64,000 bases of DNA from Telopea speciosissima. Taxonomy: Eukaryota; Streptophyta; Magnoliopsida; Proteales; Proteaceae. The position numbers and the translations under genes are program-made. The notes under the pieces are model-generated. The model made no database searches. It saw nothing but the letters and a program-made list of their open reading frames with translations, and was not told the DNA's origin. The stretch lies in contig NC_057922.1 of assembly GCF_018873765.1 (NCBI RefSeq), forward strand, positions 14,087,563 through 14,151,562, written 5' to 3'. How positions within the stretch are numbered: position 1 is the stretch's first letter; each line of letters opens with the position of its first letter. Shown piece by piece: positions 33,492-45,647 of the stretch.

Positions 33492-34559
33492 ACTCACATG
33501 CAGCCTGCCCTAGATGCAGTCCTCCCTAAGATGACTATCCCACCCCTATAAATTGAAAATTTTTCATTGATCGATGCCCACTGGTACAGGAGCCACACAA
33601 CCAGACCATTCTTTCTTAAAAAATTTGGGAGAGGGTTCCTTGAATAGTAGAGTGGCCTGTGCCAGCATAGGAGCAAAGGGAGCATGAGTAGGGATGTAAA
33701 TGAATAGGATTTGACTCAGATAGTGCTATATCCGCATCCACATCCAGTTAGCTTCCGACAGATTTGGATAGTGTACTATAATGCTTTACTTTTGTTGTTT
33801 AAATCAGGTTGCAAAAGATGAGGCAGCACCCAAAGAGTAACAGCATTGAAAATTAGATTCCACAACAAAAGCTCTTGGCTTAATGACTCAAAGAAAGATA
33901 TTAGACTCAGGAAAACTCAGTTCTGCAACTCAACAAGTAAACTGTTCTGCTCTCAAAATCCACAAGTTAAATCGCCCATAATAGTAGAAAGGATTTTTAG
34001 AATCTGAAGTTGGTCTGAGTTAAAGTTATGGAGTTCCAGTGAACTCTCTCGGACCAACAACTACCGCCAATATAATAAATAATAGGGAGACTGCTCTCTG
34101 TGCCGGGGGTGTAGACTACGTCCAGATACATGGGGGTGGATGCAATGACCACCTTGCCCCCTGAGTGACAGACCCACGTGTTTGGGCACAGCCTGCAGCA
34201 CAAAGAACATGAACCCTAAATAATAATCATGGAAACCAGTATCAAGAAAAGATAAGGAGAGGAATGGAAGAAAGAATAACAGAAAATAGTATCGGTGATA
34301 TAGGTAGTGAAGTTCACACCTAAGAAGCTGCTAGCCTTGTACCGGAATCAAATTGGGGAAGAGAGAGAAATGGGAGGGGAGATCTCAGCACTGGTTGTCA
34401 AGCCACGTAGGCACACTAGCACAACTCAATATTTCATTCAATTCTCTGAATTCCATCGGTTGTTCATGTAAATATAAAGAAAAACTCAATTCAATACGGA
34501 AACCTACTCAACTAAAGAAATAACTAAACATCTCCTCCAAGTGACGAGGTTACCACTAA

Positions 34560-34995
34560 CAAAGACCACCTTTTGTTGTTGTTGAAGTTTGAATTGGTTC
34601 AAAAAGTGCGGTTGAGACCTTTAGAGTGTCGTTTCGGTTCATCGAGATCTTCGAAATGAGTATCTTTGAGCCATATGTTATGTTTTGGTCTGACCCTGTT
34701 TTTTTGGCAATTTTAGACCAAAGGCATTTTTCTACTTTTTGGGGTTAGGGCTTCCCTGTATGATGTTCTTATCTCTTTGAGATGGAGTTATGAGGGTTTG
34801 TAACATTTTCAAAGAAAATAGTGAAACATGTTCTACTGCTCGGCCGTGGATGTAGCTTCCATCTCGGGGGTGAACCACGTAAATCTCTGTGTTGTTCGTT
34901 GTATGCTCTCTCTATTTTCGTATTTTCTTCTGCAAATCGCCTATCACATCTGAGACTTGTAAATGTGACATTTTCTTGGAGCACCCGTTTAGATA
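34560..34995 (+). mobile_element. Solo or truncated LTR of a copia-like element
   Basis: The stretch 34840-34905 has CTCGGCCGTGGATGTAGC ... GGTGAACCACGTAAATCTC, TGTGTTG and a T-rich tract, the downstream LTR signature of plant copia elements. The upstream part (TTCGGTTCATCGAGATCTTC) also looks LTR-like. Both ends are blurred. No coding domain adjoins it except the unassigned frame at 35020-35313. Confidence 0.5.
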
Positions 34996-35019
34996 TTGTA
35001 TAATATGATAAGCAACCTC

Positions 35020-35313
35020 CTAATGAGGAATATGTGTACATTGAAGAATATCCAAAATATGAAGCTTTGGGGGTGCATCCATGGCTGAAAAATCATGGGG
35101 AAGAACGAACCCATGACGTGGAATAGCTTTCACTACACTGGATTCCGTCGTTACTTGGTCCACAATCTGTTCATCTTTAGTTGCCACCACTATTGGCTGT
35201 TCTAGTTGAGGCTGTATCACTGGTGCTGCTTCTTTTAATTTAGAGCAAAAATCATCAACTAACCCATAAAGAATGAATATCCGGAGCATGTGAAAAGGAT
35301 GTAAGGTGCACAA
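35020..35313 (-). other. Unassigned open frame, possibly retroelement debris
   Basis: A 97-residue minus-strand frame with a protein-like composition (KLKEAAPVIQPQLEQPIVV, FVLPHDFSAMDAPPKL). I recognise no domain. Next to an LTR remnant it may be part of an old element or a captured fragment. No splice or promoter context supports a gene. Confidence 0.25.
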
Positions 35314-35535
35314 GTTTACGTCACGATCAATGATGCCTTTTCATTCTTCTAATTATTCACGACCAATTTAATAATATGCTGAGGAGAATCAAACACTTCA
35401 TAATAAGCACTATCACAAAAATAAGAAACGGAGAATTCCGGGCTTTACCCTTCAACAATAAACAACATAGCAAGCTTTCCGTTGGGCAAACACACTCTAA
35501 ATTTGAACATAAAAGGGTCCATGGCATGGTTTGTA

Positions 35536-35935
35536 ATCTCGGATTGATATCGATCGAGGCCGATCCGGAGATTAGACCGATACGATAAGGTTTGATTGGA
35601 TTGTTCTCTGGATCGGCTGATTCGATCCTATCCTTGATCGATCTGATTGAATATTTTTGGATTTTTTTCAATGTTTTTAGGTTTTTTTTATATTTTTTAT
35701 ATTATCTTGACCGATACCAACCGATATTGAACGATCCAAATAATATCGGCTGATCCGATCCCTAGATCATAACACCCACCAACTCTGGCCGATACATGAC
35801 ATGATCCATAAAAAAAATGATTTTGGGGGTTTTTTTGACCGATCCTAATCGATTTGTATTGATCCAATCCCGATCCGGAAAGGTTTCGGTCATGACCGAT
35901 ACCGAGGCCGGATTTTGATCCTTGGTCCATGGGCA
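35536..35935. repeat. CGATC/GATCGG-rich dispersed repeat
   Basis: Dense in CCGATCC, GATCGATC, CCGATACC and GATATCG words, similar to 5385-5640 and 32780-33020. Non-coding. Confidence 0.5.
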
Positions 35936-36114
35936 GGTTTGTCATTAAAAGAATCTTAAAGGATACAAAAGTAGACCAGAGAAAGGGTAGGATGACTAAT
36001 AAAAATTAAAGAATAAGGCTTCATTTGGAAATAAAAGAAAAACTAATGACAAGGGTAATATAAGAGAAAGAGAGGGGTAGTTTAGGAAATAAAAAGAAAA
36101 TATAATGAAAGGAA

Positions 36115-37161
36115 GGGTTTTTCACAAATCCCCCCTGACAATGTCCATTTGTTCAAATGCCCCTATAATTTTTCTAATTGTAAACTCTTCCTCCTTTCAA
36201 AACAGTGTAGCACTTTGGTCCAAGCGTTAATTTGGGATGTTAGACGTTAATTCCAGGGAATCTAATGACTAAAATACCCCTCTAATAAAAACTTACCAAA
36301 TTAAAAAATAAAATGACCAAATTGCCTTCAACTTCCCCAAGGGTTTGAAACTGTATTTTTTTTCCCCCAAATCGATTAGGCTTTGAACTCATTTGGAAAG
36401 CAAAAGATCAGAACAAAAGTCATCCTGGCCTTGATGTTCATGCGGCCAAGAACAGATCCAGCTAGTAAATACTAGTGTGATAGCAACGAAGGTGAATTGG
36501 GAGTAGACGAGTGTGGTCATTGGGTAGAAGGGTTCGTTCATGGGTGTGGAATTGTGGGTGGTTTCAGGGATGGCAGCACGACAAATGAGATAAGACTGGG
36601 AAAGGGCAGGACCACCTTTGCCTTAGAAGGGGAGAATCTTGTCATCGAAGGCCATTCGGTAGCCAGACAAGAACCCAACATATGAGGACAACTGCGAAGG
36701 CATAAAGAGCCATGAAAGCTAAATTGACGGCCCATTTCTTCTTAACGATGCTACCATAAAGGATTACTAATTCAGGGTGGCATGCTTTGGTGATTAATCA
36801 AAGATTATGCAACACTAATCAAACCCGTGGACACATCTGCTACAAATAGCTCAAAGATAGATTAGTATACTTTCGAGTTCAAATTTTATTCGATTTGGGG
36901 GGAAAAAATTCAATTTCAAACCCTAAAGGATTTGGGGAAGATGTGGGTAATTTGGTTATTTTATTTTTTAATTTTGATTAGTTTTTATCAAAGAAGCATT
37001 TTGGTTATTAGATTCCCTGAAACTAACGCCTAATGTCCCAAATTAACGGACTGGGCCAAAGTGTTATCCTGTTTTGAAAGTAAAGGGAGTTTACAATTAG
37101 AAAAGTTGCAGGAGGGCATTTGGACAAATGGGCATTTTTAGGGGGCATTTGTAAAAAACCC
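36115..37161. mobile_element. Pack-MULE: Mutator-like element with long TIRs and a captured gene piece
   Basis: The left terminal inverted repeat (36115 to about 36391) and the right one (about 36873-37161) are reverse complements beginning GGGTTTTTCACAAAT and GGGTTTTTTACAAAT. Nine-base flanks match at eight of nine positions: TGAAAGGAA (36106-36114) and TAAAAGGAA (37162-37170), the duplication length of Mutator elements. The 480-bp interior carries ammonium-transporter sequence, not a transposase, so it is non-autonomous. Confidence 0.85.
36410..36777 (-). pseudogene. Captured, broken ammonium transporter (AMT2/AMT3-type) fragment
   Basis: On the minus strand the interior of the Pack-MULE reads as roughly 115 residues of a plant AMT2-subfamily transporter. 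The order is [24 protein letters not shown], then after a frame change [10 protein letters not shown], a TAA where the family has Trp, GKGGPALSQSYL, IPETTH, EPFYPM, and after another frame change GRMNIKA. These match the second and third transmembrane regions and the following loop and helix of the family. At least two frame changes and one stop break it. It cannot encode a transporter; antisense or chimeric transcripts are conceivable. Confidence 0.8.
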
Positions 37162-38004
37162 TAAAAGGAAAAAGAAAGAACTAAACAAGGGGTAATATAG
37201 GGAATATGGGGTTTAAAATGAGAAGCGTGAGTTCGGTCTTGGGATTACCGATTGCAACCTCCTCCTACTTGGAATCTGCTACTCTCCAGTGACGGAAACA
37301 GCGACAGAGGAGGTCGACTCGATGATGATGCTACGAGGGTCTTGATCGACTGAGGAGTTCAGATGCAGAAGAGATTTTGTCGGGCAGCGAACGATGTCGA
37401 ACCAGTAGTGGTGGGTCTTCTGAAACCAGGTATTAAATTTTTTTTTGTTCTCTGCTTCTTGCTTTCTCTCTTCTGTTCTTCTATCTCTTTTTCTTTTTCT
37501 TTGATTCTGGTTGTTGCTGGCGGAACCGAAAGTGGTGGAAGGGGTCGATCGAGTCACAAGGGGGAACGGAAGAAGGCGGTGGGAGCTGTCGCTGGAATCA
37601 ACAGTGATTTTTTTTTTCTTGGGCGAAGGGGTGGGGTGATTTTTCGATGGGGTTTCGCAGAAGTGGGGGGTTTCAGTGGAAGTTGATATATTGTGGGGTT
37701 GGGGTAGGGTTTCAATGGGACGGTGAGGATGAAGTTGCCTTTTTTTTTTTTGTGGGTCGCAGAGGGGAAAGCAAAGGGAAAGGGGTTACTGTGAGTCAGG
37801 AGGGTAGGGGAGATAGGTTGCTGCACTAATGTGCAGTGGTGGGAAGGTGAGGGGTGGTCGCTGTAGCCGATTTATTTATTGTTATTATTTTTTTCACTGC
37901 TGCTGGTCGCAGAACAGTAACGGAAGAGAGGGTATAGAGAAGAAGAAGAAGAAGAAGAATAGGGTGAGAGAGATTGATGGGGAAGGATGATGGATCCTTC
38001 GTCT
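37162..38004. other. Non-coding stretch with GC-richer segments
   Basis: The segment 37255-37432 is GC-richer and ends in a donor-like CCAG|GTATTA, so it might be a leader exon of a plus-strand gene (LIP2 at 40608 is the nearest). A GAA microsatellite lies at about 37939-37960. No convincing coding sequence. Confidence 0.3.
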
Positions 38005-38830
38005 CTGATACCAAATTGGTGGATGCCCGGTTAGGGGAAGAGGGGAACTTGATAGAAATTAGAGTTGCAGGGGGAAGAAGAAGAAGTGGGAAACACTCAC
38101 ACAGCCCTCAGGCTACTCAAACCATAAACTCAATTCATTCTTCAAAATCTGTCTCCAACCATGGGAATTACATCATATATTAAGAGAAATAAAAGACTTC
38201 TAAAAATAAAGACCAACTCTCTAACTAAGAAACTAATTCAAACAAGAAAACTAAGAAGAATTGGAAACCAAATATATCCTATATGTAGCTAACTTCAAAA
38301 ATAAACTAAAAGACATTATTTCTCCAAATAACATAAGTTCATAAAATCCTACTAAATTCCAAAAATTCAGTCTGGACCCGGCTCATCTCCATCTGGATAC
38401 CCAACTGGGTTTGAGTCGGTCCAAGGTAGTGTATTGCATCATCGCAAGTTTTTTATGAGGATCCATGGGAATATCAACAGGTTTAGAAACTAACGTACAC
38501 GTCTCAAATAGAAGATCAAGAATATGCTTCCTCTAAGAAAGTCTTATACCTTTTTTACTCTGAATAACTTCAATACCTCGAAAATAGAAAATACCTGAGA
38601 GAACCTAAATGATTGAACCTAAAAACTTCATTACCTAAGGTAGTGTATCTGCATCATCGCAAGTTTTTTATAAGGATCCATGGGAGTATCAACAGGTTTA
38701 GAAAGTAACGTACACGTCTCAGATAGAAGATCAAAAACATGCTTCCTCTAAAAAAGTCTAATACCTTTTTTATTCTGACTAACTTCAATACCTAAGAGAA
38801 CCTAAATGATTGAACACTCAAAATTAAATA
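38005..38830 (-). mobile_element. LTR-retroelement remnant with antisense primer-binding site and a tandem duplication
   Basis: TCTGATACCA at about 38008-38018 is the reverse complement of the copia primer-binding site. LTR-like A-rich sequence follows. Within it the block starting AAGGTAGTGTAT (about 38423) is repeated from about 38637 with TCGCAAGTTTTTTAT, GGATCCATGGGA and AACGTACACGTCTCA in both units. No coding domain remains. Confidence 0.5.
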
Positions 38831-40607
38831 TATTGGTCCAGTCTAATTGCCTGGTTTGCTGCTGGCCATCTTGTTCTTCTGAACGGCATTGGGGGAGAGG
38901 GGGTTACATCCATAAATAATACTCAAAGAGTAGTGATTGAGTGAACTTCAAACACTTCAATACCTAGACATAGTCTTATAAACAACTACTACCACAGCTT
39001 GTAATTGGGCCTCAGACTATCTATTGAAATATTTAAAATAATCAGAACAATGCCTCTGGAAAACAAATTAATCCCCCAATTAAATAGAAGACTATAATCA
39101 CCACCTACGGGCCTTGTTTGGACCCAAACTTGAGTCCAATGGCTTAGAGAATGGACTGGACCTTTTGGGCTTTGGTTTCCAAAGTCTACCATGTCTGCTC
39201 AGCGACTCTAATGCCACTGGATTAATGGGAGATGGGAGGAGAGAAAAGTAGAGAAAGAAGAGGGGAAATGTGCCAAGTTTGTGAGGTTGGAAAGAAGGAA
39301 AAAGTTGCTGGGTTTGCAGGTGATTGTTAGCTCAAATCAGAGAGAGAGAGAGTGGTGTAGCTCCATTGCCACTGCCAGTGCTCTCTCTCATGAATCCATG
39401 AGTCTGGGGCATCAGGGATTGAAGTGGCAATGGTTCCCCTTCTCTAGTTTGGGTTATGTTTTTTGTCCAAAAGATGAACCTGCCTCTGATAATTGCATGT
39501 GGTACTATACTCACTCTGCAGAAGACGAAGAACACTTGTTTTTTTTTTCTCAGAAACATCTTGTGTATTTTAAATAAATATTTTTCTGTTAAAATGTTTT
39601 CTTTTAAGAAGAAAAGTACTCCTTAACGCAAACAATGTCTTTATGCTCAACAGTGTTTCTGTTTTCAAAAGCATAAGATAGCTTGGTGATGGGGTTTTCT
39701 CTGGACCTGTAGAAGAGAGGGACTTAACCAGAGCAGAACTGTTGGTGTTAAGGTATCCAGATGAGGCCTTAGTAACTTATAGTTGAATATATTGCAATGT
39801 GGAGTTTGATTTGTCAGAAAAGTGAAGCAAAAAAGTTGAGATAGTCTAAGAACGAGTAAAACAAGATGTTGCTGCAAATCTGCAATTGCTGATTATTTTT
39901 CTGGTCATTTATACAAAATTGAATTGAATAAATTTGTTGAGTTGGATTTTACCAAACATCAGATAGAAAAGGTCAGAGATATACTATGACAAATAGGGGA
40001 TATAAAATGTTAGAATTCCATATTATGTTTTATTTTATTCATACCCAATCAAGAGTCAAGACTTGATTATTTACAAATTTTCTATTGGTATTGGGCTTTG
40101 AATCTAAGCAACTTAACTTTTTTTTTTTTTTGTTGAATTTTATTTTGTTGAAAGGAAGCAGAAAAGTTCAAAGAGAGTAGGACTAATAGGGGAAATTTAA
40201 TGTAGGTTAAAAGTGCAGTTTATGTTTCAGTTCATTTATGCCCAAACGTGAGCAGAATTGACTCTTTGATTCTCATATTTATTAATTATTTCTTGTTTTT
40301 GAATGTGCATGTTAGAATAACAAAGGATGGATCCTTGACTATGTTGAATTTTACCATGGTATTTCGTATGTTTGTTTTGCTTGTGGCTATGATACCTTGA
40401 TCCATAGTTGCTGACTAATTTTAATACAATGGATCCTACAATTTATTGAATATTAGAAATATCACATTAAACAGTTTCCTTGTTTCTAACTTCAACATGG
40501 TTTTGTTCACTGTTTGATTGTGTAATCAATGGAGTTGGCCAGCAATACGACTAAAGTAAGTGCATTTGATGATTTTGAGTATGTTATTCTGTCATGGTTT
40601 TCAGGGG
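38831..40607. other. Intergenic stretch upstream of LIP2
   Basis: No coding sequence is recognised. An acceptor-like TTTTCAG just before 40605 suggests that a leader exon lies somewhere in this stretch. Confidence 0.4.
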
Positions 40608-41288
40608 ATGAGAGGTCAAAGAAGCCTTGAAGTATTGAAGATGGGGATTATGAACTATTCAGAAGCAATTAAGCTCCAAGAGAAGCTCATCTCTGATAGA
40701 AAGCTTGGTAAAATTACAGACACCCTTTTGTCTCTACAACATCCACCTACATATACACTGGGGAAGCGGCGAACCTATCATAATTTATTAGTTCCTGAAT
40801 CTGAACTTAAGTCAATGGGAGCAGAGCTTCACTATACAGAGAGAGGAGGAGACATCACATTTCATGGTCCTCATCAAGCCATCTTATATCCCATTATCAA
40901 TCTTCGAGATATTGGATTAGGTCCTCGGAAATATGTAGAGAATCTTGAGTTGTTGATGATTGAATTCGCATCTTTATATGGCGTCCAAGCTCATGCTGGT
41001 AAAAAGGGTGAGACAGGGGTGTGGGTAGGAGACCGGAAGATTGGCGCAATTGGGGTTAAAATCTCGTCGGGGTTCACTTCCCACGGGTTGGCAGTTAATA
41101 TTGATCCTGATCTGAACTATTTTAAGCACATTGTGCCTTGTGGGATTGTTGATAAAGGAGTTACATCTTTGAAAAGGGAGACAAACATGGTGCTTCCAAG
41201 TGAAGAAGTTATACATGAACAGCTGATATCTTGCTTTGCTAGAGTATTTGGCTATATAAATCTCGTATACAAAGATACATACCAATAA
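40608..41288 (+). CDS. LIP2: Octanoyltransferase (lipoyl(octanoyl) transferase), mitochondrial LIP2 type
   Basis: It transfers octanoate from octanoyl-ACP to lipoyl domains (for example GCSH and pyruvate dehydrogenase E2) for lipoate assembly. The 226-residue frame starting MRGQRSLEVLKMG closely resembles Arabidopsis LIP2 (about 235 residues). Family motifs: HPPTYTLGKRR (about 45-55), RGGDITFHGP (79-88), GDRKIGAIGVK with the conserved Lys144, and HIVPCGI with the acyl-acceptor Cys178. An upstream in-frame ATG at 40560 exists, but homology starts at 40608, and TTTTCAG just before it looks like an acceptor in the leader. Plant LIP2 acts in mitochondria although it lacks a strong cleavable presequence. 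Confidence 0.93.
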   Translation: MRGQRSLEVLKMGIMNYSEAIKLQEKLISDRKLGKITDTLLSLQHPPTYTLGKRRTYHNLLVPESELKSMGAELHYTERGGDITFHGPHQAILYPIINLRDIGLGPRKYVENLELLMIEFASLYGVQAHAGKKGETGVWVGDRKIGAIGVKISSGFTSHGLAVNIDPDLNYFKHIVPCGIVDKGVTSLKRETNMVLPSEEVIHEQLISCFARVFGYINLVYKDTYQ

Positions 41289-43250
41289 TGCCCATGGTAT
41301 AAAAAATAGAGTGATTTGTTCCAAAGGTATGGTGGCATCACCAGTTTGGTTGATAAACATACTGTTTAACCATTGGATTGGAATCAAAATTTATTGAGGT
41401 AAGTATGGATATGATCTTACACATGAAGGGACCTCTCATTCTTCCCAAACTCCTTTCCTTTGTTTCTTTTTTTATTTATTTATGTATTATTGGGGAGGCC
41501 GAGAATAATTTTACTTCTTTCTCCCTCCTTGTTTTGTGTATCCAAAAAGATACTTGTTCGTCTCAACATTGATGACCAGTGTACCCTGTATAAGCATGAG
41601 ATGAAACTGATTGGCATCTCTATTCTTTCTTGTAATTTTTTCGAAACGGATTTGGGCTGCTGGCTCACTTGGGATTAGAACGGAGCACCTCTGTGGTTCT
41701 GGCCTTTAGGACTTAGTTAAACACCTGCTAAACTGTTCATCAATCACAAAATTTGACAAAAAATGGATCCTCTGTTGTGCTGCCATCACTCCCAACTTCC
41801 TCTGGGACTCGAAGAAGAATTCTATTTTCAGGAATTTTCCACCTGATCCAACTTCAAGTATACAACTTATTTCTTGATGGGAATGAGACCTCCAAAATCA
41901 TTATTTTACACTAATCTCAATACTGTAGACAATCTAATTTTCATATTTGACGGTAGCTATGATCCACAAAAAGGATATTACTACTACAACGCCAGAGAAA
42001 AGTCTTGAGCTTTGGAAGAACATCCAAACTATAAATCTTACCCCCTAACGGGCTAGGAGATGCAGAATTACCCAAGTCTACTAAGGTAGTTTCCGACTGT
42101 GAAAACCCCATCCTTTGTGGGGGTTGGGGAAGGGGGGGGGGGGTGGTTTGTTGGTTCAAAGCCAACCAGGGGGAGTATCTTGCAAACACGGGATCTAACT
42201 ACAACAAATTGTCCTAAGAGGACGAAAACAAAGAATGTAAAGCGATGAAGTTCCATTTGTTGATTATGTGGTTCGGTTTATGTTTTGACAATGTGAAATC
42301 AAAATGAACCAGATAGAAATCAATCAAATCTAAAATTGTTTTGCATTTAGTCTGGTTTTATCGATTTCTATTGTTTTCATTATTTGGTTTACATGCGGTT
42401 TGTAGTGCCAATTTTGGGAAATGATAATGAAGGCAACCTCAGCTTTTCAAACCCTATATATTCCCATATTTCCCCATTTTCTTCCGGTCTGCACACTCAT
42501 CTTGTCTCCCACACCTATGTAATAAAAAAAAAACACACCCCATCTTCATCCGTCCATCTTTTCCTTACCTATTCGTTGTTTTTCCATTTTTTTTCTCTAC
42601 TCTCACATTATAAATAAACTATTTCTTCTGGTAGTAGGTAGGGTTTTGTGAATTCATTTTAAGCAATCATTTTCAATTCGTATTTGACATATATTCTATA
42701 GTTGGTCCCAAGATATTTTACATATTTTTTTTGTTTCAAGTATGATGCAACAATTATTGTTTATTAAATTATTCATTATTTTATTAATTAACTCAATTGA
42801 TACATACATTAGTATTCAAGTGATAGGTACAGGTATTTACCAAAAAAAAAAGTGAGAGGTACTGGTTTCTATTCGATTTAGAGTCGTTGATTTTTTAGTG
42901 CAAGGCGCTCAGGTGGGGGTAAGGCGGTCCTTCATGCCTCGCTGTGTTTGACGCTACACGTGCAGCCCCGGCAGGGTGCTGCATAGGAACCAAATCCATC
43001 AGTAGTAGCCAAAAAAAGTTTGCTTCAACATCACATTGACCACCCTCATCTGCAAGGGTGAACATACATGTGAGAGGTAACCACTTGTCCTTTTCTTTTC
43101 TTTTTTCCATTTACATCCCTCCTTCCCCTCAGCTGTGCACCTTTCACAAGCTGCACGTACTTGTAGAGGAACTACTCCATTCAATTGGTGTACCATGTGG
43201 CAATTAATATGGATACGAAACTTAACTAGCTCTTGTTAAACTTCTCACCC
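41289..43250. other. Intergenic stretch
   Basis: No gene seen. A G-run (about 42130-42143) lies in a GGTTGGGG context. About 42898-42990 has a GCTCAGGTGGGGGTAAGGCGG segment recalling the foldback family of 5905-6092. AAAG/TTTC-rich tracts lie near 43090. Confidence 0.45.
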
Positions 43251-43330
43251 ACCAGGTGATAATACTTCCTTCACTCGAAATATTCGTACTGCCCCTCGTA
43301 TCTCCGATCTCTGCTAGGGCTCCAACCACC

Positions 43331-43556
43331 ATGGAAGTCGGAACCCCGCTTGCAAAACAGTCTCAATCACCGGCGCGGCGTCTTCTCTGATTAAACCCAA
43401 CCCTCTCTCTATCATGGAAGTCGGAACCGCGCTTGCAAAACAGCCTCAATCAGCGGCGCCGGCGTCTTCTCTGATAAAACCCAACACTCTCTCTATCGTG
43501 GAAGTCGGAACCCCGCTTGCAAAACTGCCTCGATCACCGGCGCCGGCGTCTTCTCT
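43331..43556 (+). repeat. Three tandem 83/84-bp units with coding-like content
   Basis: Units start at 43331, 43414 and 43498 with (A/G)TGGAAGTCGGAACC and contain GCTTGCAAAAC and GGCGTCTTCTCTG. The second and third are 84 bp and stay in one frame (MEVGTALAKQPQSAAPASS, then VEVGTPLAKLPRSPAPASS). The first is one base short and runs into a stop. The array ends at TCTCTG|GTAAAG, a good donor. A further small exon may be 43985-44011 (GAAATGGAAATTCCC...), phase-compatible. It could be the 5' end of a gene, perhaps leader exons of the FAR1-related gene downstream. I recognise no family. Confidence 0.4.
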
Positions 43557-43599
43557 GGTAAAGTTAAACTTTCTCTCTCTTTGCCTCTCTCTCACTTAC

Positions 43600-45384
43600 A
43601 ATGACAGATAGGTCCATATTCTACTTCGTTGTATCTCTTTGTATTTCTCTCTCTCGGGAAATCTGTTGTAAAAGATGTTGATATGGGTTTTCTGATTTCT
43701 TTTAATACACTCTATTCCATACTTTGATATGTTCCTTGAAGATGGTAGTCACGTAAAAGTGTATGGGTATGTCCATTTTTAACTGTGTGCCTCTCAATAT
43801 GAGCAGGTTTGGATATGAAACCCTTCAATTTCAGTTTATTTTTGGATCCATTCTAATGCCTTGTATCATTCATTTCTCTATTTGGATGGTATTCTATATC
43901 CAATATCCTGAACCAATTTATTCTTTGTTTTGTTTTGTTTTTCTTTTTTACATGTTCGGTCTTTAGGTTTATTATGCCGTATAGGAAATGGAAATTCCCA
44001 CTGAAATGGAGGTAAAAGATTATAGCTCTGTGCGAGTTTTTGATGTTTGAGTGCTTATTTTGTGTGGTATCTGTATTGTATGTTACGTTTTTGAGTCATT
44101 GCTAATGCGATAACAAAGGACATCGAGTAGAAGAAACTGATTGCTGTATTATATTTAGAGAAACATTGAGACATTTTGGGCCAGTTTTATTTCGTTATAT
44201 ATCAATCACTCTTATGATGGATGGGTTTTGGGTTGTCATCTCATTTTCTCCAAGTGTCGTCTCAAAGACATTGATGGGGCTGATTTTTTGGGTTATCATT
44301 ATTAATATTTATTTTTGGCAATTTTAGTTTTAGACTCTTCTCATTTTGTGTTGGATTTTTGTTCTGAGTGAATAAAAGTACAATTCTCCTTCATATATTT
44401 TTGAAAGGGGAAAGAGGTGGAGCTCTAATTGCTTATTGTTAAATATATTCACCTTTCCCATGGAGTACAAACAAGAAAGAAAGACAAAACAGACCAATGG
44501 TATAGCCATCTAACAATGCTTCTTAAGGGAGAAGGAGAAGAAAAGCTAACATTTCACCATTACAGATTTGTAGCTAAAATACATGATATAGATGTTTTTG
44601 TTGGACCAGAACATGTAAAACATAGATGTTAATTCACCACCCTTATGTATCCTATAAACATCTTTTTCAATAGAAAACTACATCTCATTGACAAGATATA
44701 CTCCTAGATGTTCTGTTCTGAACTTTGTATGCATCAGAGGATATGTTCTTTGGTTCACTTTGATTCGACAAGCAATGACCAGCACCTTCATTTTGGATTT
44801 TTTCTACATTCTATCGACTCCTTTCCTTCTTGTTTTGGAATCTGCATATGCTGTCGAAGGAGATCCTTCACTTGAAAGCAAACCAGGTGTACCGCTGGTT
44901 ATGTGCAAATGTAAGGAAGAGGAAGACTTCTTCTTTTTTTTAGTTGGGGGACAGATTCTTGCTTATTTACATAAAACCCTCTTCTTCTGACTTCTGGTCT
45001 ATTTAATCCCCACTACTGTTTAAATCCCAGATTTGTCCATGTTCTTCTACTGTTTATACCCTTTGTGTCTTGATTCTGGTTTCTCTTCCAAAAGGGATCC
45101 TAATTTGTTCAATATATTTACAGAATTGCCGCTGCTTCTTATATTTGGATTTGTTCATTTTTTGTGGGTCCATAGAAATCCAAATTTAAGGGTTTCGGAA
45201 CCTAGAATTGCATCGGAAGTGACTAGGAAAACTGACTCTAAATCCTAATGAAATTAGGACCAAACAATCAATCCAACTTTCAACCTCCTAATGCTTACTA
45301 GTAGGAGAATTGACTTCTAAAATAATTTTTTTGTACCCTTCTTGGACTAAATTTTTGAACTTTAAATGAGCCTGTTACAAGTAA
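43600..45384. other. Non-coding stretch
   Basis: Apart from the possible small exon at 43985-44011 I see nothing supported. Several open frames are hydrophobic and T-rich and look fortuitous. Confidence 0.45.
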
Positions 45385-45553
45385 TTTAAGGGTGTACCCA
45401 GTGCACGAGGCTCCTGCCACTGCAGGGTCTGGGGAGGGTCATAATGTACGCAGCCTTACCCTTGGTTTCGTAGAGAGGCTATTTCCAGACTCGAACCTGT
45501 GACCACTTGGTCACAATGGAGCAACCTTTACTGTTGCACCAAGGCCCACCCTC
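45385..45553 (+). mobile_element. Au SINE with a perfect 17-bp target duplication
   Basis: The element contains AGTGCACGAGGCTCCTGCC, GGTCTGGGGAGGGTCATAAT, GTACGCAGCCTTACCC and TCGAACCTGTGACCACTTGG with GTTGCACCAAGG near the 3' end, the landmarks of the plant Au SINE family. The flanks at 45368-45384 and 45554-45570 are identical (GAGCCTGTTACAAGTAA). The intact duplication indicates a relatively recent insertion. Confidence 0.92.
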
Positions 45554-45647
45554 GAGCCTGTTACAAGTAAACGCAATAAAAATAAAAGCCCATAACTAAC
45601 ATTCATCAAGTCAAGGACTATTCTTGAAGTATGACTGCATTAATTTG

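Noticed and set aside
40974..41387. Minus-strand frame of 137 residues over LIP2
   Set aside because: Shadow of the LIP2 coding sequence.
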